A stretch of 64,000 bases of DNA, from contig NZ_JAHESF010000002.1 in NCBI RefSeq assembly GCF_018598225.1, positions 248,001 through 312,000 of the forward strand. The letters run 5' to 3'. Shown in pieces: positions 17,991-27,150 of this stretch; the stretch's first letter is position 1, and the number at the start of each line of letters is the position of its first letter. Both the position numbers and the translations under genes were made by a program. This stretch comes from Chryseosolibacter histidinae. Lineage in GTDB: Bacteria > Bacteroidota > Bacteroidia > Cytophagales > Cyclobacteriaceae. The notes beneath the pieces were generated by a model. That model was not told the origin of the DNA. It did no database searches and saw only the letters and a program-made list of their open reading frames with translations.

Positions 17991-18881
17991 ATGATTCTCG
18001 ATATCAGGAATCTCAGTAAAACATACTCCAACGGAGTGCAGGCACTCAAAGATGTGAGTCTTACCATCAGCCAGGGCATGTTCGGATTGCTCGGTCCTAA
18101 CGGCGCCGGCAAATCGTCCCTCATGCGTACCATTGCAACCTTACAGGAGGCAGACAGCGGCAGCGTTACCCTGGGCACCATCGACGTGCTGAAACAGAAA
18201 GAAGAAGTGCGCAAGGTCCTTGGGTACCTTCCCCAGGAGTTCGGCCTCTATCCTAAGATTGATGCGATCACTCTGCTCGATCACCTTGCCGTGCTCAAAG
18301 GGATTGGCAATGCCAAACAACGCAAGGAGCTTGTGGAGACCCTGCTTCACAAGACCAACCTCTGGGGTGCACGCAACAAGAACCTAGGTGGGTACTCCGG
18401 TGGTATGAAGCAACGTTTCGGCATCGCGCAGGCCCTGCTGGCAAATCCGAAGCTGATCATTGTCGACGAGCCCACTGCGGGCCTCGATCCCGCTGAAAGG
18501 AACCGTTTTCTGAACCTGCTTTCGGAGCTGGGTGAAAATACCATCGTGATCCTTTCTACGCACATTGTAGATGATGTAAAAGAGCTTTGCACCGATATGG
18601 CCATCATCAACAAAGGTGAGGTATTGTACAAGGGAAATCCCCTCGATGCCATCGCTGATGTTAACGGCAAGGTCTGGAAAAAACGCATCACCAAATCAGA
18701 GCTTGAGGCGCACAAGCAGAATCACCAGGTGATCTCCGAAAGGTTGATCTCCGGCAAACCTGAGATCCGTGTGTTCAGCACCACCCAACCCGACTCCAGC
18801 TTCGAGGCCGTAGAGGCAGACCTGGAAGACGTGTACTTCACACATATCTTCAGCACACAGAAAGAAGCGGTCGCAGTTTAG
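17991..18881 (+). CDS. ABC transporter ATP-binding protein (partner of permease-peptidase fusion)
   Basis: The 296-residue ATPase has Walker A G-P-N-G-A-G-K-S-S, Q-loop Y-L-P-Q-E-F-G, signature G-G-Y-S-G-G-M-K-Q-R, Walker B L-I-I-V-D-E-P-T-A-G-L-D and the switch His (L-S-T-H-I-V). It belongs to the CcmA/NatA-like group that powers ABC-2 type permeases. The permease gene begins 18 bp downstream, so the two form one transport unit. The C-terminal extension of about 70 residues is family-like and probably couples to the permease. Confidence 0.95.
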   Translation: MILDIRNLSKTYSNGVQALKDVSLTISQGMFGLLGPNGAGKSSLMRTIATLQEADSGSVTLGTIDVLKQKEEVRKVLGYLPQEFGLYPKIDAITLLDHLAVLKGIGNAKQRKELVETLLHKTNLWGARNKNLGGYSGGMKQRFGIAQALLANPKLIIVDEPTAGLDPAERNRFLNLLSELGENTIVILSTHIVDDVKELCTDMAIINKGEVLYKGNPLDAIADVNGKVWKKRITKSELEAHKQNHQVISERLISGKPEIRVFSTTQPDSSFEAVEADLEDVYFTHIFSTQKEAVAV

Positions 18882-18899
18882 ACACACAAACATTATTCT

Positions 18900-21800
18900 A
18901 TGTTTAAAGAAATATTCCGTTTCGAGCTCAAATACAGGAAGAAGAGGCCGGCCACATACATTTACTTCGGTATCTTCTTCGTAATGTGTCTGCTGGCAGT
19001 AACTACTGACATCGTGCAGATCGGTGGCGCCGCCGGGCAGATAAAGGAGAATGCACCGTTTGTGATCGCTCGCATGACTGTGATCATGACTCTATTCTTA
19101 ACCCTCGTTACATCAGCCGTCATGGGTGTGGCTGTGCTGCGCGACTTCGAGCACAACACCGAGGCCATCATGTTCAGCACGCCGATGGGCAAGTTTTCTT
19201 ACCTGATGGGAAGATTCTGGGGATCGTTCGCGGTGCTGCTTTTCATCGGCTCCGGCATCAGCATCGCGTTTCTAATTGGTGATTTCTGGCCAGGACGAGA
19301 AGCAGAAAAATTGCTCCCTTTTAATTTCTGGAGCTTCATTCAGCCTTTCCTGGTCTTTGTAGTACCTAACTGTTTCTTTACTGGGGCACTCCTCTTTATG
19401 AGTGGTACCCTCAGCCGCAAAACAATCGTTATCTACACCCAGGGCATTCTTTTGCTGGTGCTGTACATCGCCAGCCAGACTATGCTGCGGAACCTGGAAC
19501 AGAAAGAACTTGCCGCAATGGTAGACCCTTTCGGTTTGCGTGCTTTTGCCTATGAAACACAGTACTGGACACCGGCCGAACGCAATACTCAGCTGGTACC
19601 ATTCTCGGGCTACGTCCTTTACAACAGGCTCATCTGGATGGGCGCTGGCATCCTGGCACTGGCCGTAACGTATTTCGGCTTCAGCTTCAACGTGGTACGC
19701 AACGCACTCATCAGGCGCAAATCCACCGCCGATAATTTTCGCAAGGTCCAATCCGTTTCCACCACCATTCCTGTTGTGGAACCCGTGATCGATACAAAAG
19801 CAAGGTTCAGGCAACTGGGCAAGCTCACGTCGCTTTACTTCACATCCGTTGTCAAAGAGATCCCTTTCATTGGCATTGTGATCGCCGGCTTGCTGCTCCT
19901 GTTCCTCAATGCCATCAACATGAGCGAATTGTTTGGTACAAGCGCCTACCCCACCACGTACAACGTGCTGAGCATCATCCAGGGCTTCAACCTCTTCTTC
20001 CTGATCATTGTTGTGTTCTACACCGGCGAGCTTGTGTGGCGCGAGCGGTCTGTTAAAATGAACCTGATCATCGATGCATTGCCCATTGTCGACTTTATCA
20101 CGCTCATCGCCAAATTCCTCGGGCTGCTGCTGGTCTACATCGGCCTGCTGCTGGTGCTGGTGCTTTCAGGCATTGTGATCCAGGTGGCTTATGGGTACTT
20201 CAAATTTGAATTGCCTGTTTACCTCAGCACGCTGTTCACGGAAACGCTCTCGTTCCTGTTACTATATACTTTTCTCTCCATCTTCATCCAGGTGATGGTA
20301 AACAACAAGTTCATCGGATACGCGGTGTGCGTGGCCTTCTTTATTCTTACCGGCGTGCTCGGCGAACTGGGGCTGGAGCACGGGCTCTTCCAGTTTGGCT
20401 CCGCAGACATCGGCACGTACTCCGACATGAATGTATACGGGCATTTCCTCACACCTTTCACATGGTTTGAAACATACTGGTTCGCTTTTTCGGTGATCCT
20501 CTTCGTGGTAGCGGTCATCTTCTCCGTACGGGGTTCTGAATCCGTGATGAACATCCGCTGGAAAGCGGGCAAGCTGAGGCTCAACCGGAGCATGGTCACG
20601 CTGCTGCTGGGTGCTGCCGTGCTGTTTGTTTCGTCCGGGTTCTTCATCTACTACAACACCAACATCATTAATAATTTCGAGACCTCAGAGCGGGTGAAGG
20701 AACAGCAGGCCGCCTACGAAAAGAAGTACAAGAAATACGAAACGCTGGCACAACCCCGCATCGTGGAAACAAACCTGAAGGTAGACCTGTATCCATACGA
20801 CCGCGATTTTACGGCAGAAGGATATTACTATCTGAAAAACAAGACCACACAACCCATCCGCGACCTGCACATCCAGCAAAGCAACGATCATCAGCTAACG
20901 GTGGCGTATTTGAAGTTCGATCGCGATGCCAAGGTAAAAGAACACGATGAAGATTTCCGCTATTACATCTACGAGCTGGTCGCTCCGTTGCAGCCGGGCG
21001 ACAGTGTGAAGATGAGCTTCAAGCTCTCGTTCGTCACCCGCGGGTTCGAAGAGCAGAACTCGAACACCAACGTGGTCTTCAACGGAACGTTCTTTAACAA
21101 CACCTCTTTCTTCCCTGCGCTGGGATACCAGGATGATTATGAGATAGGCGACGATGACGACCGCAAAGAGCAGGATCTCGAAGAAAAAGAGCGGATGCTG
21201 GGACGTAACGATGCGCGCGGCCGTGGCATGAGCCTCTTCGGTGACGACGCGGACCACATCCGGTTCGAGATGACCGTGAGCACCAGCAACGACCAGATCG
21301 CCATCGCTCCCGGATATCTTCAGAAAGAATGGCAGGAAAATGACCGCCGTTACTTCCAATACAAGATGGACGCCCCCATGTGCAACTTCTATTCTGTGGT
21401 GTCGGCGCGGTATGCCGTAAAACGTGACAAGTGGAACGACGTGAACCTGGAGATCTATTACCACCCGGGCCACGAGTACAACCTCGACCGCATGATGCAG
21501 GGCATGAAGGATGCGCTCGCTTACTACAGCAAGAACTTCAGTCCCTTCCAGTTCAGGCAGATGCGAATCATGGAGTTCCCACGATATGCCTCATTTGCGC
21601 AGTCGTTCGCCAACACGGTGCCTTTTTCAGAGGGCATCGGTTTCATTGCCAGGATCAGCGACCCTGATGAGGATATAGACTATCCGTACTACGTAACGGC
21701 ACACGAGGTAGCACACCAGTGGTGGGGCCACCAGGTGATGGAAGCCAATGTGAAGGGAAACGCCATGTTATCGGAGAGTATGTCGCAATACTCGGCGCTG

Positions 21801-22484
21801 ATGGTGATGAAGCACGCTTTTACGCCAGAGACCATTGAACGTTATCTGAAATACGAGCTTGACAATTATCTGTCGGGACGCGCTACGGAAAGTAAAAAAG
21901 AACAGCCGCTTGAGCTGGTGGAGCGTCAGAACTACATTCACTACCAGAAGGCTTCGCTCATCTTCTTCGCCTTACAAGATTACATCGGCGAAGACAGCCT
22001 GAATGCCGCGTTCAGAAGATACAATGAAGCCTGGCGTTTCAAAGATGCGCCCTATCCTACGTCGGCTGACCTGCTCGGCTACATCCGCCAGGTAACGCCA
22101 GACAGTCTGCAATCCGTCATTCACGATATGTTCGAGACCATTACGCTCTTCGAGAACAAAACGCTTGAAGCGGAATACCAGGAGCTCGACAGCACCCATT
22201 TTGAAATAACGCTGAAGGTATCCGCAGAGAAGCTCAGGGCCGACAGCACCGGCATGGAGACCCCGGTGGCCATCAACGACTGGATCGACATCGGCGTTTA
22301 CGGAAAAGACGAACAAAAGAAAGACAAGCTCATCTACCTGCAGAAACACAAGATCACACAAAAGGAGAACACCTTCACGATCAGGGTTGACCAGCGCCCC
22401 AGGAAGGCCGGCATCGACCCGATGCACAAGCTGATCGACCGCCATTCGAGCGACAACACGAAAAGTGTGGTGAGGAAGCCCTGA
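18900..22484 (+). CDS. ABC-2 type permease fused to M1-family metalloaminopeptidase
   Basis: The first half of this 1194-residue protein has about a dozen membrane helices in two ABC-2-like blocks (about 15-270 and 320-590). The second half (about 600-1190) is an extracytoplasmic M1-type peptidase with the zinc motif H-E-V-A-H (935-939) and the third ligand probably Glu959 in L-S-E-S-M-S-Q-Y. The distance is 19 residues after the second His rather than the usual 18, as I recall for other members of this fusion group. The exopeptidase motif GxMEN is not evident. With the adjacent ATPase it may export a substrate and cleave peptides at the membrane surface. The physiological role is unknown. 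Confidence 0.92.
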   Translation: MFKEIFRFELKYRKKRPATYIYFGIFFVMCLLAVTTDIVQIGGAAGQIKENAPFVIARMTVIMTLFLTLVTSAVMGVAVLRDFEHNTEAIMFSTPMGKFSYLMGRFWGSFAVLLFIGSGISIAFLIGDFWPGREAEKLLPFNFWSFIQPFLVFVVPNCFFTGALLFMSGTLSRKTIVIYTQGILLLVLYIASQTMLRNLEQKELAAMVDPFGLRAFAYETQYWTPAERNTQLVPFSGYVLYNRLIWMGAGILALAVTYFGFSFNVVRNALIRRKSTADNFRKVQSVSTTIPVVEPVIDTKARFRQLGKLTSLYFTSVVKEIPFIGIVIAGLLLLFLNAINMSELFGTSAYPTTYNVLSIIQGFNLFFLIIVVFYTGELVWRERSVKMNLIIDALPIVDFITLIAKFLGLLLVYIGLLLVLVLSGIVIQVAYGYFKFELPVYLSTLFTETLSFLLLYTFLSIFIQVMVNNKFIGYAVCVAFFILTGVLGELGLEHGLFQFGSADIGTYSDMNVYGHFLTPFTWFETYWFAFSVILFVVAVIFSVRGSESVMNIRWKAGKLRLNRSMVTLLLGAAVLFVSSGFFIYYNTNIINNFETSERVKEQQAAYEKKYKKYETLAQPRIVETNLKVDLYPYDRDFTAEGYYYLKNKTTQPIRDLHIQQSNDHQLTVAYLKFDRDAKVKEHDEDFRYYIYELVAPLQPGDSVKMSFKLSFVTRGFEEQNSNTNVVFNGTFFNNTSFFPALGYQDDYEIGDDDDRKEQDLEEKERMLGRNDARGRGMSLFGDDADHIRFEMTVSTSNDQIAIAPGYLQKEWQENDRRYFQYKMDAPMCNFYSVVSARYAVKRDKWNDVNLEIYYHPGHEYNLDRMMQGMKDALAYYSKNFSPFQFRQMRIMEFPRYASFAQSFANTVPFSEGIGFIARISDPDEDIDYPYYVTAHEVAHQWWGHQVMEANVKGNAMLSESMSQYSALMVMKHAFTPETIERYLKYELDNYLSGRATESKKEQPLELVERQNYIHYQKASLIFFALQDYIGEDSLNAAFRRYNEAWRFKDAPYPTSADLLGYIRQVTPDSLQSVIHDMFETITLFENKTLEAEYQELDSTHFEITLKVSAEKLRADSTGMETPVAINDWIDIGVYGKDEQKKDKLIYLQKHKITQKENTFTIRVDQRPRKAGIDPMHKLIDRHSSDNTKSVVRKP

Positions 22485-22491
22485 TCGGCTC

Positions 22492-22526
22492 AGGGATGAC
22501 ATCCTTTGAAAGGATGTCATCCCTTT
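22492..22526 (+). terminator. Terminator hairpin after the ABC/M1 operon
   Basis: AGGGATGACATCC pairs with GGATGTCATCCCT around a small CTTTGAAAG loop, followed by TT and weak T content. It lies 7 bp after the stop. Confidence 0.7.
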
Positions 22527-22573
22527 CATGCTAATTCCTTAAATTAGCGCACCTTTAATTAAAACCATCACGC

Positions 22574-23572
22574 ATGCGTCATTCCAAGATCGTAGGCCTG
22601 GGCCATTATGTACCTGAAACAGTAATCACCAATCAATATCTCTCCACCGTGATGGACACCAACAACGAGTGGATCATTGAAAGAACCGGCATCCAGGAAC
22701 GCAGGTGGATGGACCCCGCCAAAGACACCGTGGCGAACATGGCCGCAAAGGCAACCCGGATGGCGCTGCAACGGGCCAAGCTCACTGAAAAAGACATCGA
22801 CTTTATTGTCTTCGCCACCATTACCCCGGACTATTTCTTTCCAGGCTCAGGCGTGCTGCTGCAACGCGAGCTGGGGCTGGAGAGCATTCCCGCGCTCGAT
22901 ATCCGGAACGCCTGCTCCGGTTTCATTTATGCCCTCTCGGTGGCGGACCAGTTCATCAAAACAGGAATGTACAAGACCGTGCTGGTGGTAGGTGGCGAGA
23001 TCCAGTCCACAGCACTGGATATCACTACACGGGGTCGCAACACGGCCGTGATCTTCGGCGACGGAGCCGGCGTGGTCATCCTCCAGGCTTCAGACAAACA
23101 GGGAATTCTCTCCACGCACCTGCATTCAGACGGGCGTTTCGCGGAGGAGTTGTATGTAAAAGATCCGGGAAGCAGTCGCCCGCACAAAGAGCGCCAGCCT
23201 GAACAGATCACAGACACCTCCACATTCAAGGTGGTGATGAATGGCAACCAGGTGTTCAAACACGCCGTGGTGCGTTTTATGGAAGTGATCAACGAGGCCC
23301 TGGAAGCCAACAAGCTCAAAAAGGAAGATATCGATCTCCTGGTGCCCCATCAGGCCAACCTCCGCATCAGCCAGTACATCCAGGAAAAGCTGGGCCTCTC
23401 TGATAACCAGGTCTATAACAACATCATGCGGTATGGCAACACCACGGCGGCCTCTATCCCCATCGCCATGAGCGAAGCCTGGGCAGAAGGTAAAATCAAA
23501 GAAAATGATTTACTTTGCCTTGCCGCCTTTGGCAGCGGGTTCACATGGGCCTCGGCCTTGATAAGGTGGTGA
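22574..23572 (+). CDS. 3-oxoacyl-ACP synthase III (FabH) family protein
   Basis: The 332-residue thiolase-fold protein has the complete KAS III triad: Cys114 in R-N-A-C-S-G-F, His259 in V-P-H-Q-A-N and Asn289 in Y-G-N-T-T-A-A-S. KAS III condenses acyl-CoA with malonyl-ACP to start fatty-acid synthesis. No other fatty-acid gene is adjacent, so this could be the housekeeping enzyme or a paralogue working on other acyl groups. It stands alone between a terminator and a repeat element. Confidence 0.9.
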   Translation: MRHSKIVGLGHYVPETVITNQYLSTVMDTNNEWIIERTGIQERRWMDPAKDTVANMAAKATRMALQRAKLTEKDIDFIVFATITPDYFFPGSGVLLQRELGLESIPALDIRNACSGFIYALSVADQFIKTGMYKTVLVVGGEIQSTALDITTRGRNTAVIFGDGAGVVILQASDKQGILSTHLHSDGRFAEELYVKDPGSSRPHKERQPEQITDTSTFKVVMNGNQVFKHAVVRFMEVINEALEANKLKKEDIDLLVPHQANLRISQYIQEKLGLSDNQVYNNIMRYGNTTAASIPIAMSEAWAEGKIKENDLLCLAAFGSGFTWASALIRW

Positions 23573-23736
23573 GTTTAAAATTTAATGTTTAAGGTCTAAA
23601 GTTGGTGTAAGGTTGCCGGTTGCAAGTTACCGGTTGCCGGTTTAAGGTTGTCATGGTTTTCACGTGGCAGCTTCGAATTGAAGAATAACGATCTACACTG
23701 CGCCAACTGGCAACTGGAAACTGGTAACTGGCAACA
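23572..23736. repeat. Composite word-repeat element (TTTAATGTTTAAGG arm plus GTTGCCGGTTGCAAGTTACCGG inverted pair)
   Basis: A short GTTTAAA arm (23572-23602) is followed by a GGTTGCCGG/GTTACCGG arm (23610-23642), a spacer with TTCGAATTGAA, and the complementary arm AACTGGCAACTGGAAACTGG (23703-23736). The right arm ends 4 bp before the next ATG. Confidence 0.8.
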
Positions 23737-23740
23737 AGAA

Positions 23741-23965
23741 ATGAAAACCTCAACCTATAATCCAAGTCCGCTGGAAGTCGATTTTGCGAATGCGCTCTAC
23801 ATTCTTCAGAAGGAGCTGGAAAAACACCTGCAGGACAACCAGATCACCAAGGTGGAGACACACCTGAAAAGGGATAACCCCATGGTGCGCTTCAACCTTA
23901 TTGACAAAGACGGCGATCCTCACGAAATTGTGGTTAGGATCATCCAGATCCCAGATAAATTCTAA
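23741..23965 (+). CDS. Small conserved-looking protein of unknown function
   Basis: The 74-residue acidic/basic protein starts at the ATG at 23741. The upstream in-frame extension is translated repeat DNA and is not credible. It begins with a helical part (P-L-E-V-D-F-A-N-A-L-Y-I-L-Q-K-E-L-E-K-H-L) followed by a beta-rich part with D-K-D-G-D-P-H-E-I-V-V-R-I-I-Q-I-P. I do not recognise the family. It precedes the Gnt-family permease by 21 bp and probably shares its transcript. Confidence 0.6.
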   Translation: MKTSTYNPSPLEVDFANALYILQKELEKHLQDNQITKVETHLKRDNPMVRFNLIDKDGDPHEIVVRIIQIPDKF

Positions 23966-23986
23966 ACCAACACCAGGAAAAAAGCA

Positions 23987-25360
23987 ATGTCTATACTCAT
24001 CGTCCTCCTTTGCATTGCGTTCCTGGTTGTACTGATCACGGTTTTTAAGATCAATCCTTTTCTCGCTTTTCTCGTTGTCTCCATCCTCACAGGCTTCCTG
24101 CTCGACATCGAGGTCGCCAAACTTACCACCTCCGTTCAGAAGGGCATCGGCGATATGCTGGGCTCCCTGGTGATCGTGATCGTAAGTGGCGCCATGCTGG
24201 GCAAGCTCGTAGCGGAGAGCGGCGCCGCACAACGCATCGCCTCCGGCATGATGTATTTGTTCGGTTCGCGGTATATTCATTGGGCGCTGATGATCACCGG
24301 TTTTGTGATCGGCATCCCGCTTTTTTACAACGTAGGTTTTGTGCTGGTGGTACCGCTGATCTTTTCGGTGGCATACAGGTATAAATTTCCAGTGGTCTAC
24401 ATCGCTGTGCCGATGCTGGCGGCGCTCTCGGTCACGCACGGTTTTCTGCCTCCTCACCCATCGCCTTATGCCCTGGTGGGGATCTTCAAAGCCGATGTAG
24501 GTAAAACTTTGCTCTACGGCACCATGATCGCCATTCCAACGGTGATCCTGGCCGGCCCTGTGTTTGCCAGAACACTAAAACGTATTGATTCGCCCCTTCC
24601 GAAAACTTTCCAGCCCAACGCCGTAGCAGACGACAAACTGCCCGGACTCGCAAACAGCATCCTGTCTTCACTGCTGCCCGTGATCCTCATCGCATTGACG
24701 TCTTCGGGCATTGTTACCAGGATAGCGCATTTCTTTTTGACGATACCATTCCTGAACATTGGCAACACGCTCCGCAGATTTTTGGGTAATGACTTTGAAG
24801 TGACCATCAGTGCCTTCCTGGGAGACCCTGTGATCGTGCTCCTCTTTTCGCTGGCGGTAGCCACGTACAGCCTTGGCCTGAGGTCAGGCATGAACATGAA
24901 AAAGATCATGGACATCTACAGTGATGCCGTAAAAGACATCGCCATGGTACTGCTCATCATGAGCGGTGCCGGCGCGCTGAAACAGATCCTGATCGATAGC
25001 GGCGTAAGCAACGATATCGCTACACTATTAGGCGGCATCGATGCCCATCCGCTGGTGCTGGGCTGGCTGATGGCATGTGTGATCCGTGTCTGCGTAGGCT
25101 CAGCCACCGTTGCAGGACTGACGGCAGCAGGCATCATGGCCCCGCTTATCCCCAGCATGAACGTAGACCCTAACCTCATGGTATTGTCTATCGGCGCCGG
25201 CAGCCTTATGTTCTCTCACGTGAACGACACCGGCTTCTGGCTGTTCAAGGAATATTTCAACCTTGGGATCAAAGACACCATCCGCTCATGGTCACTGATG
25301 GAAACCATTGTGGCCATCGTGGGATTATTCGGTGTGCTGACCCTGAACGCTTTTTTATAA
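23987..25360 (+). CDS. Gnt-family permease (GntP/DsdX type), candidate D-serine or sugar-acid importer
   Basis: The 457-residue membrane protein has about 12-14 helices and the family hallmarks F-Y-N-V-G-F-V-L-V-V-P-L-I, H-G-F-L-P-P-H-P-S-P, and G-S-A-T-V-A-G-L-T-A-A-G near the C-terminus. The family covers proton symporters for gluconate and related acids (GntP, KdgT-like) and D-serine (DsdX of E. coli). The next three genes act on amino acids and dipeptides, not on sugar acids. I therefore infer a D-serine-like substrate, although sequence alone cannot prove it. Confidence 0.92.
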   Translation: MSILIVLLCIAFLVVLITVFKINPFLAFLVVSILTGFLLDIEVAKLTTSVQKGIGDMLGSLVIVIVSGAMLGKLVAESGAAQRIASGMMYLFGSRYIHWALMITGFVIGIPLFYNVGFVLVVPLIFSVAYRYKFPVVYIAVPMLAALSVTHGFLPPHPSPYALVGIFKADVGKTLLYGTMIAIPTVILAGPVFARTLKRIDSPLPKTFQPNAVADDKLPGLANSILSSLLPVILIALTSSGIVTRIAHFFLTIPFLNIGNTLRRFLGNDFEVTISAFLGDPVIVLLFSLAVATYSLGLRSGMNMKKIMDIYSDAVKDIAMVLLIMSGAGALKQILIDSGVSNDIATLLGGIDAHPLVLGWLMACVIRVCVGSATVAGLTAAGIMAPLIPSMNVDPNLMVLSIGAGSLMFSHVNDTGFWLFKEYFNLGIKDTIRSWSLMETIVAIVGLFGVLTLNAFL

Positions 25361-25364
25361 ACGC

Positions 25365-25835
25365 ATGAATGCATTAACTCCTGATCAACGTTTTGAACAG
25401 TTGAATCTGACATTGCCTCCCGCACCCAAACCGCTGGGGGTATACAAACCTTTTCTGATCGTCGACAAATTTGCTTACGTCTCCGGCCACGGCACCGTGA
25501 AAGAAGATGGCACGCTCATCATCGGAAGGATCGGCAAAGACATGACGATGGATGAAGGCAAAGCCGCAGCCCAGCAGGTAGGACTTGCCATACTCGCAAC
25601 ACTGAAGAAGAACCTCGGAAGCCTCAACCGCATCAAAAGGGTGATCAAGGTACTGGGCATGGTGAACTGCACGCCGGAATTCGAACGCCATCCCTACGTG
25701 ATCAACGGCTGCAGTGAGCTCTTTGCAAAAGTATGGGGTGAAGAAAATGGCATCGGCGTGAGAAGCGCTGTGGGCATGGGCTCGCTGCCCGATAACATTC
25801 CCGTTGAGATCGAAGTGATGTTCGAACTGGCCTGA
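25365..25835 (+). CDS. RidA/YjgF-family protein (enamine/imine deaminase-like)
   Basis: The 156-residue protein belongs to the RidA superfamily, in the longer subgroup with an N-terminal P-A-P-K-P-L-G-V-Y-K-P segment. It contains Y-V-S-G-H-G-T-V, a helix A-A-A-Q-Q-V-G-L-A-I-L-A-T-L-K, and R-S-A-V-G-M-G-S-L-P-D-N-I-P-V-E-I-E. In canonical RidA the Arg of an R-x-A motif binds the substrate carboxylate; an Arg is present here in the equivalent place. RidA proteins hydrolyse 2-aminoacrylate released by serine/threonine dehydratases, which fits the PLP enzyme encoded 1 bp downstream. The start lies 4 bp after the permease stop. Confidence 0.9.
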   Translation: MNALTPDQRFEQLNLTLPPAPKPLGVYKPFLIVDKFAYVSGHGTVKEDGTLIIGRIGKDMTMDEGKAAAQQVGLAILATLKKNLGSLNRIKRVIKVLGMVNCTPEFERHPYVINGCSELFAKVWGEENGIGVRSAVGMGSLPDNIPVEIEVMFELA

Positions 25836-25836
25836 T

Positions 25837-26949
25837 ATGAGCACCACGCCCTGGTATACCATCCGGAATATCGACACGATCGACACGCCTGGTTTTGTAG
25901 TTTATCCCGACAGGATCGCGGAGAACATTAAAAGGCTCATTGCCAGTATCGACAACGTTAGCCGCCTGAGACCGCATATCAAGACACACAAGTCGTCAGA
26001 AGTTTCCAGGATGATGCTGGACGCCGGGATTAGAAAATTCAAGTGCGCTACCATTGCCGAAGCAGAGATGCTGGCCACAGCAGGCGCCCCGGATATACTG
26101 CTCGCCTACCAGCCCGTAGGACCGAAAGCACAACGCCTCGCGGCATTGACAAAACGTTTCCCTGCCATCGCCTGGGCATGCCTCATTGACAACCTTGATT
26201 CGGCGAAACACCTTGCTGAAGTTTTTGAAAACAGCGGCCAGACCATCAGCGTTTTTATGGACCTCAACGTTGGCATGAACCGCACGGGAATCGCCCCGGA
26301 AGATGCGCTGCCGCTCTTCGAAGCCTGCACTGCGCTGAAAGGCATCACCGTCACCGGGCTTCACGCCTATGACGGGCACCTGCGGGACACCGACCTCAGC
26401 ATTCGCACCCGGCGTTGTGACGAGGCCTTTGCGCGGGTAGTGAAACTTCAGGACGAGATTGCGAAACGGCACGGCAGAAAGCTCACGATCGTGGCAGGAG
26501 GCACGCCAACATTTTCCATCCACAGCAAAAGGGAAGAGATCGAATGCAGCCCGGGAACTTACATTTATTGGGATAAGGGATACGAGCAGACTTTGCAGGA
26601 GCAACACTACCTGCACGCTGCCTTGGTGATCACCCGCGTTGTTTCCATTCCCGCTGACAATACTATTTGTGTCGACCTGGGTCACAAGGCCATCGCCTCT
26701 GAAAACCCGCTGCCGAACCGTGTATTCTTTCTGAATGCGCCCGAGCTGGAGCCCACAGGACACAGTGAAGAGCATATGGTGTTTAAATCGACGCCTGAAA
26801 AACAATACCACGTTGGCGATGTGCTCTACGGCGTGCCCTACCACATCTGCCCCACCGTAGCCCTTCACGAAACCGCCGGTGTTGTTGTGAACCACGAAGT
26901 GAAAGAACAGTGGACGACCGCGGCGAGGAAACGGAAGCTAAACTTTTAA
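25837..26949 (+). CDS. Fold-III PLP enzyme, D-serine dehydratase / D-threonine aldolase family
   Basis: The 370-residue protein has an N-terminal alanine-racemase-type barrel with the likely PLP Lys49 in R-P-H-I-K-T-H-K and a substrate loop M-D-L-N-V-G-M-N-R-T-G. A C-terminal beta domain carries the metal pair His336-x-Cys338 in Y-H-I-C-P-T-V-A-L-H. That His-x-Cys zinc site is the feature of eukaryote-type D-serine dehydratases and D-threonine aldolases. The enzyme would convert D-serine to pyruvate and ammonia, or cleave D-threonine to glycine and acetaldehyde. Presence of a RidA gene next door favours a dehydratase. The gene begins 1 bp after the RidA stop. Confidence 0.9.
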   Translation: MSTTPWYTIRNIDTIDTPGFVVYPDRIAENIKRLIASIDNVSRLRPHIKTHKSSEVSRMMLDAGIRKFKCATIAEAEMLATAGAPDILLAYQPVGPKAQRLAALTKRFPAIAWACLIDNLDSAKHLAEVFENSGQTISVFMDLNVGMNRTGIAPEDALPLFEACTALKGITVTGLHAYDGHLRDTDLSIRTRRCDEAFARVVKLQDEIAKRHGRKLTIVAGGTPTFSIHSKREEIECSPGTYIYWDKGYEQTLQEQHYLHAALVITRVVSIPADNTICVDLGHKAIASENPLPNRVFFLNAPELEPTGHSEEHMVFKSTPEKQYHVGDVLYGVPYHICPTVALHETAGVVVNHEVKEQWTTAARKRKLNF

Positions 26950-26950
26950 T

Positions 26951-27136
26951 CGGTTGCCAGTTGCCGGTTACCGGATGGCCGGTCCAGAGCCGACCCGGTC
27001 TTCACCCTGACGGTTTTCAAATCGTGGAGCATAAAACGCGGGATGAGTTCTCAGCACCGAACTGAAACCGGTAACTGGCAACCGGCAACAAGTAATAGGT
27101 CACCTCAACTTTAAATTTTTACCTTTGAACTTTTAA
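26951..27136. repeat. Composite word-repeat element (GTTGCCAGTTGCCGGTTACCGG inverted pair plus CTTTAAATTTTTACC arm)
   Basis: The left arm (26951-26980) and the complementary right arm (27066-27092, CCGGTAACTGGCAACCGGCAAC) enclose an 85-bp spacer. An AACTTTAAATTTTTACCTTTG arm (27107-27136) follows and ends 14 bp before the next ATG. Confidence 0.8.
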
Positions 27137-27150
27137 AACCAGAGTCTCCC

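Noticed and set aside
25996-26895. A 299-codon minus-strand frame opposite the PLP enzyme gene
   Set aside because: The plus strand encodes a recognisable enzyme with all active-site residues, and the shadow has no similarity to any family I know.
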